The notes: generated by a model from the sequence alone, not told the origin. A stretch of DNA of 32,009 bases from JAGVYE01 sp964502785 (GCA_964502785.1 CAZCXW010000010.1:1-32009); one strand, 5' to 3'; positions 8,162 through 16,137 are shown, counted from the stretch's first letter. A program made the numbers and translations.

Positions 8162-9760
8162 TCATTCCACCCACCCATTCGTTATAGGAATTCTTCTTCC
8201 TGAACCAAAAGCACGAGGTGTTACTCTTATTCCTGGTGCAGCTTGATTTCGTTTATATTCACTGCGGTCAACCATCTTGATGACTTTCTTAACAACTTCA
8301 GGATCAAAGCCGAGAGTGATGATTTCTTCTGCACTTTTATCTTCTTCAACATAGGCTTGAAGAATAGGATCAAGGATAGGGTAAGGCGGCAGTGAATCAC
8401 TATCTTTCTGATCAAATCTCAGTTCAGCAGAAGGTTCTTTTTCAATAATTGCTGGAGGGATAATTTCCTGCCTTTCACGTTGATTAATGAAATGCGCTAA
8501 CTCATACACTTTTGTCTTAAAGAGGTCGGAAATGACTGCTAACCCGCCAGACATATCCCCATATAATGTCGCATAGCCAACGGATAATTCAGATTTATTG
8601 CCGGTGGTTAAAACAAGGTGACCAAACTTATTGGAAACAGCCATTAAGAGATTGCCTCTGATTCTGGCCTGCACATTTTCTTCCGCAACATTAAAATGAG
8701 TGTTCTCGAATTGAACAGAAAGAGCTTTTATATAATTTTGATAAATATCTTTAATCGTAATGGTATGGCATTTAATGCTTAAATTTTTGGCAAGCTGCAA
8801 AGAGTCCTGGACGCTGCCGATGGAAGAAAATTCGCTAGGCATCGTAATTCCCTCTACTTTATCAGCGCCAAGAGCCTTTACGGCTAAGGCGGCAGTTATG
8901 GCAGAGTCTATTCCTCCACTTAAGCCGATAATAACTTGCTTAAAACCATTTTTCTGGACATAATCATGAATCCCTAAAATTAAAGCATTGTAAATCTCTT
9001 CAATCAACCCTTGTGCGGTCTCAATTCTCGCTTTTTTTTCAAAATTATCAATAATCAGGAAATCTTCTTCAAAACTCTTGGCTCGGGCAAGCAACTCTCC
9101 TTTGCGGCTATAAACATAACTTCTGCCGTCGAAAATTAAATCATCCTGTCCGCCAATGATGTTGAGGTAAATGAGAGGCAGATTAATTTCTTCTGTTCTT
9201 TTACGGAGGAGATTTTCCCGCACAGTTCTTTTACCGGCATGGAACGGCGAACCAGAGATATTAATGATCAGTTCAGCTCCCTGTTTTTTTAAATTTAACA
9301 AAGGATTATTTTCCACCCAAATATCTTCGCAAATGGTGACGCCTATGTTCATTGAGCCGATTTTAAAAACACTAGAAGATGTTCCAGAAGTAAAGTATCT
9401 TTTTTCATCAAAGACGTCGTAGTTAGGCAAGTGCTGCTTATGATAAATCCCCTTAATCATCCCCTCTTCGATAATGGCTGCAGCATTATATAATAAACCT
9501 TCTTTCTCATCGACAAAGCCAACGATTGCTGCCGTTTTTTGTGTGTGAGAAACAATTTCTCGTAGCGCTTCTTTATTAAAACTTACAAACGATTTTTTGA
9601 GCAACAAATCTTTTGGAGGGTATCCTGTTACAACTAGTTCAGGAAAGACGACTAGAGAAACAGACTCTTGTTGTGCTTTTAGAAGAGTGTTCACTATCTT
9701 TTTTGTGTTGCTTTTAATGTCCCCTACTGTCGGATTAATTTGCGCTAAGGCGATTTTCAT
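8162..9760 (-). CDS. nadE: Glutamine-dependent NAD+ synthetase
   Basis: This 532-residue protein forms NAD+ from nicotinate adenine dinucleotide, ATP and glutamine-derived ammonia. Residues 1-250 are a nitrilase-type glutaminase with the triad E41 (FPELVVTGYP), K108 (YHKQHLPNY) and C144 (TICEDIW). Residues 255-530 are the synthetase with the ATP-binding loop SGGIDS (281-286). ATG 9760 is preferred over the in-frame ATG at 9799 because the family begins MKIALAQINP; ATG 9763 is an equal alternative. Neither has a clear ribosome site. It overlaps the dehydrogenase gene by about 26 bases, so translation is probably coupled. Finding NadE inside a surface-sugar operon is unusual; it may serve NAD-using neighbours or simply be co-transcribed. 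Confidence 0.95.
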   Translation of the reverse strand: MKIALAQINPTVGDIKSNTKKIVNTLLKAQQESVSLVVFPELVVTGYPPKDLLLKKSFVSFNKEALREIVSHTQKTAAIVGFVDEKEGLLYNAAAIIEEGMIKGIYHKQHLPNYDVFDEKRYFTSGTSSSVFKIGSMNIGVTICEDIWVENNPLLNLKKQGAELIINISGSPFHAGKRTVRENLLRKRTEEINLPLIYLNIIGGQDDLIFDGRSYVYSRKGELLARAKSFEEDFLIIDNFEKKARIETAQGLIEEIYNALILGIHDYVQKNGFKQVIIGLSGGIDSAITAALAVKALGADKVEGITMPSEFSSIGSVQDSLQLAKNLSIKCHTITIKDIYQNYIKALSVQFENTHFNVAEENVQARIRGNLLMAVSNKFGHLVLTTGNKSELSVGYATLYGDMSGGLAVISDLFKTKVYELAHFINQRERQEIIPPAIIEKEPSAELRFDQKDSDSLPPYPILDPILQAYVEEDKSAEEIITLGFDPEVVKKVIKMVDRSEYKRNQAAPGIRVTPRAFGSGRRIPITNGWVE

Positions 9761-11105
9761 CATGGTTGTGGCTAAGCCAATGGGCAGTTCCCGCTTCATG
9801 GTATTTTATATGGGGAGGCAATTTAAGATCCCGCCAAATACCCATGTTATCAAGGACCAATTTTAAGTTGCCAATATAGTTTGCAATGTCTTTCTTGTTT
9901 GTGAATTTGTAGATACGATGGGGCGAAACAATTAAGATACAATCACGATCGGCCAAGCCTTCCGGAAAAGAAATGCGTTCGCAGCCGACTAATTTTTGCA
10001 CTTCCTCGGGAGAATAGTAAGGATCATGAACTTTGACATCAATCCCTTTTTCTTTCAAGTGTTTACAAATGGTTTTTGCGGGACTTAAGACATCTACTTT
10101 AAGATCTCCTGTATAAGCTAATCCCAGTACAGCAACTTTTTGCGCGCCTCTCTTAACAACACTTTCAGCAACCACTTGCGGCTGGCTAAAATCGGTCTTC
10201 ATCGATTCGTGAAGTAAGGTGAGTTTTTCTGGAAATTTTGCACCTTCTAAGACGTACTGGGGAGCTAAAGGAATACAATATCCTCCCGTTCCAAAGGAAG
10301 GATGATAAGAACCTATGTTCCATTTTGTGCCTGCCATTTGTAAAACAGCAGTCATGTCCATATCAGGATAAGCCTGGGAGAGCTGGTTGGCAAAGGTGAT
10401 TTCCAACTGTCGGTACGCATTTTCAATGCTCTTCACGATGCTGGCATGCTTATGATCCGGCGCTTTGATGATTGTTTTACAGATAATTCCTAAAACATCA
10501 GCCATGAGTTGTGTTGTTTCAGGATTTGTTCCGCCTACGACTCTCGGAAGTAATTCCAGAGTTTTATCGGGAGAAGTGAACCAATCACGACGGGGAGCGA
10601 TCCCTAACAAAAGATCTTTTCCTACTTCAACGCCATATTCCTTGAAGAGGGGAATAACTATGCTATCAGCAACAGTTGGCGTTAATGTACTTTCAACAAT
10701 CACTAAAGGGGGATGATCCATTTTTAGATTTTTAAATTCAGAGATTTTTCGGACAACATCAGTTAAGATATCATGATAAGGTTTTCCATGCATTTCTGTA
10801 GGAATAGTAATAAGATGCACTGCAACGTCAGGCTGAATTAATTCCTGCCAGTTTTTGGTCGCCGACATTTGTTTATGTTTAGCTAATACGGAAGTGTCAA
10901 AACCTAACCAAAATTTTAAGTTAGGAATGGTAACATTTCCATTATTGACATCGTTGACGCGCTGCTCGCTAACATCGGTGCCAATACATGTAACTCCTGC
11001 TCTCGCAAAGTAAGCAATGGAGGAAAAACCGATGTATCCCAACCCCCATACGCCTAACTTCTTTTTTCCTGTTAGTAATTCCTCTTTTAAATTCATGATA
11101 TTCAT
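9735..11105 (-). CDS. Nucleotide-sugar 6-dehydrogenase (UDP-glucose/UDP-ManNAc dehydrogenase family)
   Basis: This 456-residue NAD-dependent dehydrogenase of the UDP-glucose/GDP-mannose family would oxidise C6 of a nucleotide sugar to a uronic acid. An N-terminal Rossmann fold carries GLGYIG (21-26) and the strand-2 acid in IGTDVSE. The central domain has the family's ENAYRQLEI region and the catalytic cysteine C277 in GTGGYCIPLAP. The C-terminal UDP-binding domain begins near VAVLGLAYTGD. The usual arginine of the GLAYKPxxDDxRxSP motif is not evident (the sequence reads DLKVDVLSPA), so substrate contacts may differ. ATG 11105 is chosen because AGGTGG lies 6 bases before it; an ATG 27 bases upstream would follow the amidotransferase stop by 2 bases. 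WecC/WbpA-like relatives act in surface polysaccharide synthesis. Confidence 0.85.
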   Translation of the reverse strand: MNIMNLKEELLTGKKKLGVWGLGYIGFSSIAYFARAGVTCIGTDVSEQRVNDVNNGNVTIPNLKFWLGFDTSVLAKHKQMSATKNWQELIQPDVAVHLITIPTEMHGKPYHDILTDVVRKISEFKNLKMDHPPLVIVESTLTPTVADSIVIPLFKEYGVEVGKDLLLGIAPRRDWFTSPDKTLELLPRVVGGTNPETTQLMADVLGIICKTIIKAPDHKHASIVKSIENAYRQLEITFANQLSQAYPDMDMTAVLQMAGTKWNIGSYHPSFGTGGYCIPLAPQYVLEGAKFPEKLTLLHESMKTDFSQPQVVAESVVKRGAQKVAVLGLAYTGDLKVDVLSPAKTICKHLKEKGIDVKVHDPYYSPEEVQKLVGCERISFPEGLADRDCILIVSPHRIYKFTNKKDIANYIGNLKLVLDNMGIWRDLKLPPHIKYHEAGTAHWLSHNHDENRLSAN

Positions 11106-11134
11106 CTTAAACCACCTTTTTTCTTTTTGCACAC

Positions 11135-12436
11135 CTAAGATTGGATGTTTATTTTTTGTCCGCTATTTTGTTTAATGTCTTGCCGACCCTGCGTTGCTAA
11201 CAAAGGCGCCCGACTAAAGCCACTTCTAGTGTCATTCCAATAATAGCGTTTTTGCTGCTCTTCGGTAAGATGCACTTTTCCGTAACTGGAAGACACTCCC
11301 CAAATATTATCTTTCAACCATTCTCCATCTTGTATCCACCAGACGGAAGGGTCTCTAAAAGTGTCAGCAATTCTATCAAATTCTTCCTCTGTCATTCCCA
11401 CGTACTTCAACCAACGGTTTAAATCCCGCATCGGTTTTACAGCATCATATTTTTTTATATTGGCAATACCTTCTTCTCTCGTCATGTACCCTAAACGAAT
11501 ATCTTTACAGGGATGATCCGACCCTCTGCCATAACCAAATTTAATGAACTTCATGTAATCATGAATACCTGCTTCATGCATGTCATCAAGAGCAGAAAAA
11601 CGGCGATAGGTTCTTTCAAAGGGAAAATCAGCAGGCTCGAATTTAAGTTCCTCGACCATCCTTTTAAAATGTAAATTAGCGTCCCAAAACACGTAGAAGC
11701 CCATGTAAATACCACGGATGTCATTCTCTTCCAATTCTTCATCAGTAGGATATTTATGGCAAAGCAAATCTTTTTCAGCGATGCCCAGCTCTTCATCAAT
11801 CATATCATACCAATCAAAACCACGGCAGGCATGTTCAGTGCGGTATTTCTTTGTCATCTCGACGCAATCGTTCATGTTATACATCCCGCCAATGTCCGTG
11901 TACCCATGCTCGCCCCAGATTATTAAAGGCACTTTGAACTTGACAGCAGCTTGCACTGGAAAAGAAAAAATCCCACAATGATTATGCCAGCTCATGTCTC
12001 CCATCATTTTGAAACATTTCTTGTGAAGTTTCTTGAGAACTTCAATGCTTGGCCCCATGATGAAGTGATCAGCATTGAAGACATCCCTCATGTTGTGGAG
12101 ATTTCGCAAGCCAACGTCGTAATAATCATTGCCCTGATATGTCACCAATAATGGTTTCATCTTTAAGACATTGATGACATACCACGTTTGAAAGTAACTA
12201 TCTTTTCCGCCGCTGACGGGAACAATACAATCATATTTGCTTCCTTTGGAACGGTAAGGTTCAACAAGTGTCTTTAATCTCTCTTCCATATGTTTCCAAT
12301 CAATATTCATTTTCTGCTCATGCACTCGACAGCCACTGCATTTTCCATCCGCACCAAATGCTAACGGGACGGCAGAAGATTTTGGATACACACACTTTGA
12401 ACAATATTTCATTAATGGGGGTCTGGCAATTTGCAT
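11135..12436 (-). CDS. N-acetyl sugar amidotransferase (PseA/WbpG family)
   Basis: This 433-residue PP-loop ATPase of the N-acetyl sugar amidotransferase family converts an N-acetyl group to an acetamidino group using ammonia from a HisH/HisF-like pair. Residues 12-36 hold two CxxC pairs (C12, C15, C33, C36) that probably bind zinc, and SGGKDS (75-80) is the ATP pyrophosphatase loop. WGEHGYTDIGG and related conserved motifs follow. It lies directly after the HisH- and HisF-like genes, the same trio seen in Pseudomonas wbpG clusters and flagellin pseudaminate loci. The ATG at 12436 is strongly supported by AGGTGAT at 12442-12448, five bases upstream and overlapping the HisF stop. The last 25 or so residues are polar and probably disordered. 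Confidence 0.93.
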   Translation of the reverse strand: MQIARPPLMKYCSKCVYPKSSAVPLAFGADGKCSGCRVHEQKMNIDWKHMEERLKTLVEPYRSKGSKYDCIVPVSGGKDSYFQTWYVINVLKMKPLLVTYQGNDYYDVGLRNLHNMRDVFNADHFIMGPSIEVLKKLHKKCFKMMGDMSWHNHCGIFSFPVQAAVKFKVPLIIWGEHGYTDIGGMYNMNDCVEMTKKYRTEHACRGFDWYDMIDEELGIAEKDLLCHKYPTDEELEENDIRGIYMGFYVFWDANLHFKRMVEELKFEPADFPFERTYRRFSALDDMHEAGIHDYMKFIKFGYGRGSDHPCKDIRLGYMTREEGIANIKKYDAVKPMRDLNRWLKYVGMTEEEFDRIADTFRDPSVWWIQDGEWLKDNIWGVSSSYGKVHLTEEQQKRYYWNDTRSGFSRAPLLATQGRQDIKQNSGQKINIQS

Positions 12437-12446
12437 ATTTTATCAC

Positions 12447-13304
12447 CTAAATATTTTTTATATATCCATTAAGGATATGATCTTGACTTTTGAATAACGA
12501 TGGAGGACGGACAAGAGGACGCATTTCTATGCCGTTTTGAATTAATGTTTTTTTGGCACGCAAGACAGCATTCTCCGTGTAATTGAAAATATTCCCGGCC
12601 GCTACGGCAGAAACACTGCTTTCTTTAACACATTCAGCGATATCTTCAAATGTTCCTGCTCCGCCGCAAGCGATGACAGGAATTTTTACGGCATTAACAA
12701 CCATTTTAATGACAGCAAGATCATAACCTTTCTGAACTCCATCACGGTCAATGGAATTCAAAAAAATTTCCCCAGCACCGAGTTTTTCTACTTCTTTTGC
12801 CCAAGAGACAGGATCTTTAAGAGTGTCTTTTCTTCCATGATGGCTATATGCGTGATATACACCATTACTTTCTTTTTTGACATCGATGCCAATGACGATG
12901 CATTGACTGCCAAATTTTTCAGCAGCTTCAGTTACGAATTCGGGCCGTTCATGAGCTTGAGTATTAATAATCACTTTATCTGCACCGCACTTTAATCTTC
13001 GCCTTACATCTTCAATTGTTTTGATGTTTCCACCAAAGGTTAATGGAATAAAACAAGTTTTGCTGACGTGAGCGATGATATCATAAATATCATCCATGCG
13101 CTTTACCCGCATATCATCCCGGCGTAAATCGTAGTATTCTTCATTACTGATATCAACATAAATCAATTCATCCGCACTCCACGCATTAATGCGATCTACC
13201 TGATGAACAGGATCACCTAACAGTTGGTGGAATTCAAACCGTTCACTGCGTACTAAATGCCCGTTCTTCAGGAACAGGCAGGGGATTAATCGTTTCTTTA
13301 ACAT
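12447..13304 (-). CDS. HisF-like cyclase-subunit homologue of a sugar amidotransferase system
   Basis: This 285-residue beta/alpha barrel is homologous to the imidazole glycerol phosphate synthase cyclase subunit HisF. Features include RLIPCL (5-10), YVDIS (D51), FGGNIKTIEDV (90-100), IGID with D141 at the usual D130 position, and IACGGAGTFED. The first catalytic aspartate (D11 in CLDVKDG) is replaced by F11, and K19 by R19, so histidine synthesis is unlikely. Together with the HisH half upstream and PseA/WbpG downstream, it probably channels ammonia to the amidotransferase. ATG 13304 matches the family start; the TTG at 13319 is less likely. The gene overlaps the end of the HisH fusion by about 62 bases, with no ribosome site visible, which points to coupled translation. 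Confidence 0.88.
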   Translation of the reverse strand: MLKKRLIPCLFLKNGHLVRSERFEFHQLLGDPVHQVDRINAWSADELIYVDISNEEYYDLRRDDMRVKRMDDIYDIIAHVSKTCFIPLTFGGNIKTIEDVRRRLKCGADKVIINTQAHERPEFVTEAAEKFGSQCIVIGIDVKKESNGVYHAYSHHGRKDTLKDPVSWAKEVEKLGAGEIFLNSIDRDGVQKGYDLAVIKMVVNAVKIPVIACGGAGTFEDIAECVKESSVSAVAAGNIFNYTENAVLRAKKTLIQNGIEMRPLVRPPSLFKSQDHILNGYIKNI

Positions 13305-14403
13305 GTTGTAATTGTGCAAATTTACGTAAAATTTCTAAGCCTTCATGCTGACTTTTTTCGGGATGAAATTGTGTTGCGAAAATATTCCCTTGTTGGATAA
13401 CAGCAGCAAATGGTTCTCCATAATTGCAGGTGCCGATAATAATGGAAGGATCTTTTGGTTTGACATAATAACTATGAACAAAATAGAAAGTTTGCATATC
13501 TGGTCCCCCCGCAAAGATAGGGGACTGAAGATTACATTTTATATCGTTCCAGCCGATATGCGGGATTCTTATATTTTCATCTTCAAACCGGACAACTTCG
13601 GCATCCACCCATCCTAGCCCCAAGTATTCTCCGCCTTCGTAGCCTTTAGTGCAAATAATCTGCATGCCTAAACATATTCCTAAGAATGGTTTTTTCTTAA
13701 CCATGACTTCTTCGTATAAGATGTTGATAAGTTTAAGGTCCTGCAAGTTCTGCATTCCTTCCTTAAATGCGCCTACACCCGGAAGGATAATTTTCTTCGC
13801 AGTGCGAATTTTTGTTAGATCATTGGTAATTTCCGCTTTTATTCCTAAAACTGTCAAGGCATTTAGAACAGAAGTAACATTGCCTAACTTATAATCAATA
13901 ATAACAATATCAAGGCCTTCACTTTCCCCTTCCATGAGTTTTATCATATCATATAATTCAAATTTATAAGAATCTAAAGTCATGGATTCAATCCATTCTG
14001 AAATTAACTCGCCAAAATGTTCTTTGATTTCATCAGAAATAGCTAAAAAATCGGTTGCACTTTTGGAAATAATGACGATGGATAAGTCCCAGGGACCGCT
14101 TACTCTAAAAATTTCGACAATCCGCTTGTGATCTTGAAGAAATCCAATAAAAGCACCATACTTTTCTTTGGAATGATCTTTTAGTTTAATTTTTACTTCA
14201 ACTACATTTGGGTAACCAAAATGCGGGGGACGCATCTGGATCTTCGGATGAAACATTTTATGTTCGATCATCTTGTCAATTCTTCTTCTCACGGAATCTG
14301 GGGAAAGCTCAACCATTTCACCAATTTCCGAAAGGGTTGCCCGGCAATTCTTTTGCAGAATATTGAGAATAGAACAATCTTTCCGATCCAGCAAATCCAC
14401 CAT
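13243..14403 (-). CDS. Lrp/AsnC-family regulator fused to a HisH-type glutamine amidotransferase
   Basis: This 386-residue protein combines two functions in one uninterrupted frame. Residues 1-50 are a winged helix-turn-helix of the Lrp/AsnC type (LDRKDCSILNILQKNCRATLSEIG, SPDSVRRRIDKM). Residues about 62-155 resemble the RAM ligand-binding fold (VEVKIKLKD, FRVSGPWDLSIVII). Residues about 164-370 are a class I glutamine amidotransferase like HisH, with VIIDYKLGN, nucleophile C244 (GICLGMQ) and H347/E349 (QFHPEKS). The HisH half would release ammonia for the HisF/PseA-like partners. The ATG at 14403 is preferred: a TATA box sits about 30 bases upstream, and the TTG at 14427 would fall between box and transcription start. 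An internal ATG near the HisH boundary (MEGESEG) could also give free HisH. It is first in the operon. See findings for its promoter dyads. Confidence 0.88.
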   Translation of the reverse strand: MVDLLDRKDCSILNILQKNCRATLSEIGEMVELSPDSVRRRIDKMIEHKMFHPKIQMRPPHFGYPNVVEVKIKLKDHSKEKYGAFIGFLQDHKRIVEIFRVSGPWDLSIVIISKSATDFLAISDEIKEHFGELISEWIESMTLDSYKFELYDMIKLMEGESEGLDIVIIDYKLGNVTSVLNALTVLGIKAEITNDLTKIRTAKKIILPGVGAFKEGMQNLQDLKLINILYEEVMVKKKPFLGICLGMQIICTKGYEGGEYLGLGWVDAEVVRFEDENIRIPHIGWNDIKCNLQSPIFAGGPDMQTFYFVHSYYVKPKDPSIIIGTCNYGEPFAAVIQQGNIFATQFHPEKSQHEGLEILRKFAQLQHVKETINPLPVPEERAFSTQ

Positions 14404-14429
14404 CTTGCTCTGGTTTTTCAGGTGCAACC

Positions 14430-14437
14430 TATATAAA
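14430..14437 (-). promoter_or_regulatory. TATA box of the nonulosonate operon
   Basis: The minus strand reads TTTATATA, about 30 bases before the ATG at 14403, the best TATA match for the operon. It predicts a nearly leaderless transcript beginning at about 14403-14408 and running through nine genes to about 1789. Confidence 0.6.
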
Positions 14438-14449
14438 GATTATGAATCT
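14437..14449. promoter_or_regulatory. Dyad AGATT-ATG-AATCT next to the operon TATA box
   Basis: Two perfectly matching 5-base arms with a 3-base spacer touch the upstream side of the TATA box, where TFB would bind. This is a candidate operator for the Lrp/AsnC domain of the first gene; assignment to that protein is inference. Confidence 0.35.
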
Positions 14450-14503
14450 CGCATCATTTTGTGGTTTTGATGAAAAAAGAAGCGGGAATGGGAGAAATGA
14501 AAA

Positions 14504-14516
14504 AATAATAATTATT
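14504..14516. promoter_or_regulatory. AT-rich dyad AATAAT-A-ATTATT in the divergent promoter region
   Basis: A 13-base perfect dyad lies between the operon promoter and the TATA-like box of the divergent dCTP-deaminase-like gene. Lrp/AsnC proteins bind AT-rich dyads, so it could be a second operator, but AT-rich dyads also arise by chance. Confidence 0.25.
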
Positions 14517-14537
14517 CTGAATCAAAATAGCAGATAA

Positions 14538-14546
14538 GTTTAAAAA
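14538..14546 (+). promoter_or_regulatory. TATA-like box for the 14569 gene
   Basis: GTTTAAAAA is centred about 27 bases upstream of the ATG at 14569, the usual distance for the leaderless genes in this window. Confidence 0.4.
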
Positions 14547-14568
14547 AGAGTGTTATAAATGTAGGTCG

Positions 14569-15699
14569 ATGATTGTAACACCGAAACCGAAAGCCTTACG
14601 GGAACATCATTTATTTCCTAGTGCTATGCAAGAACATGACGAAGAAAGTTTTGTCCTCCCAGCACTTTTGAGGCCGGAAGAGATAATTTCTAAAATTAGA
14701 AGAACGGCTGAGTGTGGAGATTCCATAGAAAATTTAGTCAAAAGTGGTTCCTGTTCTGTTGATATTAGGTTAACTGATTTTTATGATCCGAATGGAGAAC
14801 TACTACGGTTTCCTTTCGATATTCCTTACGGAGGAATTATCAGCGGTCATTCAGAATTATTGCTTTATGATCATGATAATCTTTATTGTGTAGAAACGAG
14901 AAGCACAATCGCAAGGAAAGGATTAGTGTGTATTGGTTTTAAGGATGATGAACTTGCTCTTATTACTAAAGGTAGTGGGGCAAGAATGTTTCAGGAAGGC
15001 AGATTTATGCTTAATTTTTTCCTCAGAAATTATAACCCCAATACATTAACTATCGAAAAGCCATTTTCACCGATACAAATCACGGCAACAAGATATGAGC
15101 AAGGATTCGTGCCATTTTGGGAACGGCCATTGAAATTGTATAGAAATGGAAAGGATGTAACACGAGAAAATATTGTTGCATTAGGGAAATTTATGGCATA
15201 TAAAGTTCATTTGTGTTCAGAATTGCTCGTGCCAAAAGAATGTTCCTCCCCAATAAGTGTTTTGGATAACGATATGGAAGCGCAGTTTGAACGCAGGAAT
15301 GTTAAAGACATTTTTGAATTAAATCCGCCATTTTGTTTGACGCTTACGGATGAAGAAGTGCATACGAATGGACAGCCGGCGTATATGTTCCCATTTCATT
15401 ATTTGGAGGCAGTGCGACATCATGAAGAGTTTGAAACAACTTCAGGACTTGCTCATTTTGCGGGAAGACTCTTTTCATCGAATACTGGTTTGCCCGTCAC
15501 AGGAAATGCAGGAGTACTCAATCCTACCGGAAAGGGAAGAGTGGTGTGCGAAAACATAACCGCCGGAAGAAATTTAAGAAAATATTTTCAGCCTGAACAG
15601 CCTTTTGCGTTGATAATTCCTGTTTCTTTTCAAGATAATGGATTTTATGCGTCTTCTGAGTCTGGAGAACATGATCATCAGCGAACAATTACGTTTTGA
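14569..15699 (+). CDS. Tandem-domain dCTP deaminase/dUTPase-superfamily protein
   Basis: This 376-residue cytoplasmic protein contains two copies of the dUTPase-like fold. In the first half, SCSVDIRLTD and ETRSTIARKGL resemble the SxDLRLG and (E/S)xRSSxARLG motifs of dCTP deaminase. In the second half, SGLAHFAGRLFSSN, TGNAGVLNPTGKGRVVCENI resembles the NAGxxDPGxxG(R/H)xxLE motif. Two-fold proteins of this length occur as the long bacterial dCTP deaminases. The likely role is conversion of dCTP to dUTP, limiting or supplying pyrimidine deoxynucleotides; catalytic residues cannot all be aligned by eye, so an inactive or altered member is possible. Its TATA-like box lies about 27 bases upstream. 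It is divergent from the nonulosonate operon. Confidence 0.6.
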   Translation: MIVTPKPKALREHHLFPSAMQEHDEESFVLPALLRPEEIISKIRRTAECGDSIENLVKSGSCSVDIRLTDFYDPNGELLRFPFDIPYGGIISGHSELLLYDHDNLYCVETRSTIARKGLVCIGFKDDELALITKGSGARMFQEGRFMLNFFLRNYNPNTLTIEKPFSPIQITATRYEQGFVPFWERPLKLYRNGKDVTRENIVALGKFMAYKVHLCSELLVPKECSSPISVLDNDMEAQFERRNVKDIFELNPPFCLTLTDEEVHTNGQPAYMFPFHYLEAVRHHEEFETTSGLAHFAGRLFSSNTGLPVTGNAGVLNPTGKGRVVCENITAGRNLRKYFQPEQPFALIIPVSFQDNGFYASSESGEHDHQRTITF

Positions 15700-15750
15700 T
15701 TTAAGTTATGAACTAAATGTTTTTTAAAGTACTTTAATTTTAAATTATCT

Positions 15751-16095
15751 ATGAACGTTCCTCGTTTGAATTTGATCGTCCTTCGATCCAAAGATATTAA
15801 TTATTTACGAGAATTCTATGAATCTCTTGGTTTACAGTTTACACTTGAGCAGCATGATGAGGGATCTCAGCATTATTCATGTACACGAGAGGGAATTATT
15901 TTTGAGTTGTATCCCATGACAAAAGAAACTCAAGACAATTGTATGTTATGATTTACCGTTTCTGATTTAGAAGCTGCAATTAAAAATGTACCTGGAAAGA
16001 GTATTCATAAAGAACTTTTTCATACAGATGCGGGAAGGGCAGCCATCCTTCGTGATCATGATGGAAGACTAGTGGACTTGGTAGAAAATAGATGA
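15751..16095 (+). pseudogene. VOC/glyoxalase-family gene interrupted by an in-frame TGA
   Basis: The ATG at 15751 opens a VOC-fold protein (LNLIVLRSKDINYLREFYESLGL), which is stopped by TGA at 15949-15951 after 66 residues. The same frame then continues without a shift as FTVSDLEAAIKNV and HTDAGRAAILRDHDGRLVDLVE to TGA at 16093-16095, which is exactly the second half of a VOC domain. Homologues commonly have glycine before the FxVxDL motif, so a single GGA to TGA change would explain the break. Several neighbouring genes also end in TGA, so a general recoding is unlikely. A pseudogene, a sequencing error or readthrough are the options, in that order. Confidence 0.75.
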
Positions 16096-16137
16096 CTTTA
16101 GTTATAGTAATAATAATAAAATGAAAGTTTTTTATTC

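Noticed and set aside
9761..9799. Start of NadE at ATG 9799
   Set aside because: It adds 13 residues not seen in the family and increases overlap; MKIALAQINP is the typical start.
14404..14427. TTG start at 14427 for the Lrp-HisH fusion
   Set aside because: It lies only a few bases from the TATA box, upstream of the expected transcription start.
15949..15951. TGA as a recoded sense codon throughout the organism
   Set aside because: Other genes here (for example those ending at 1783 and 15699) use TGA as their natural stop.
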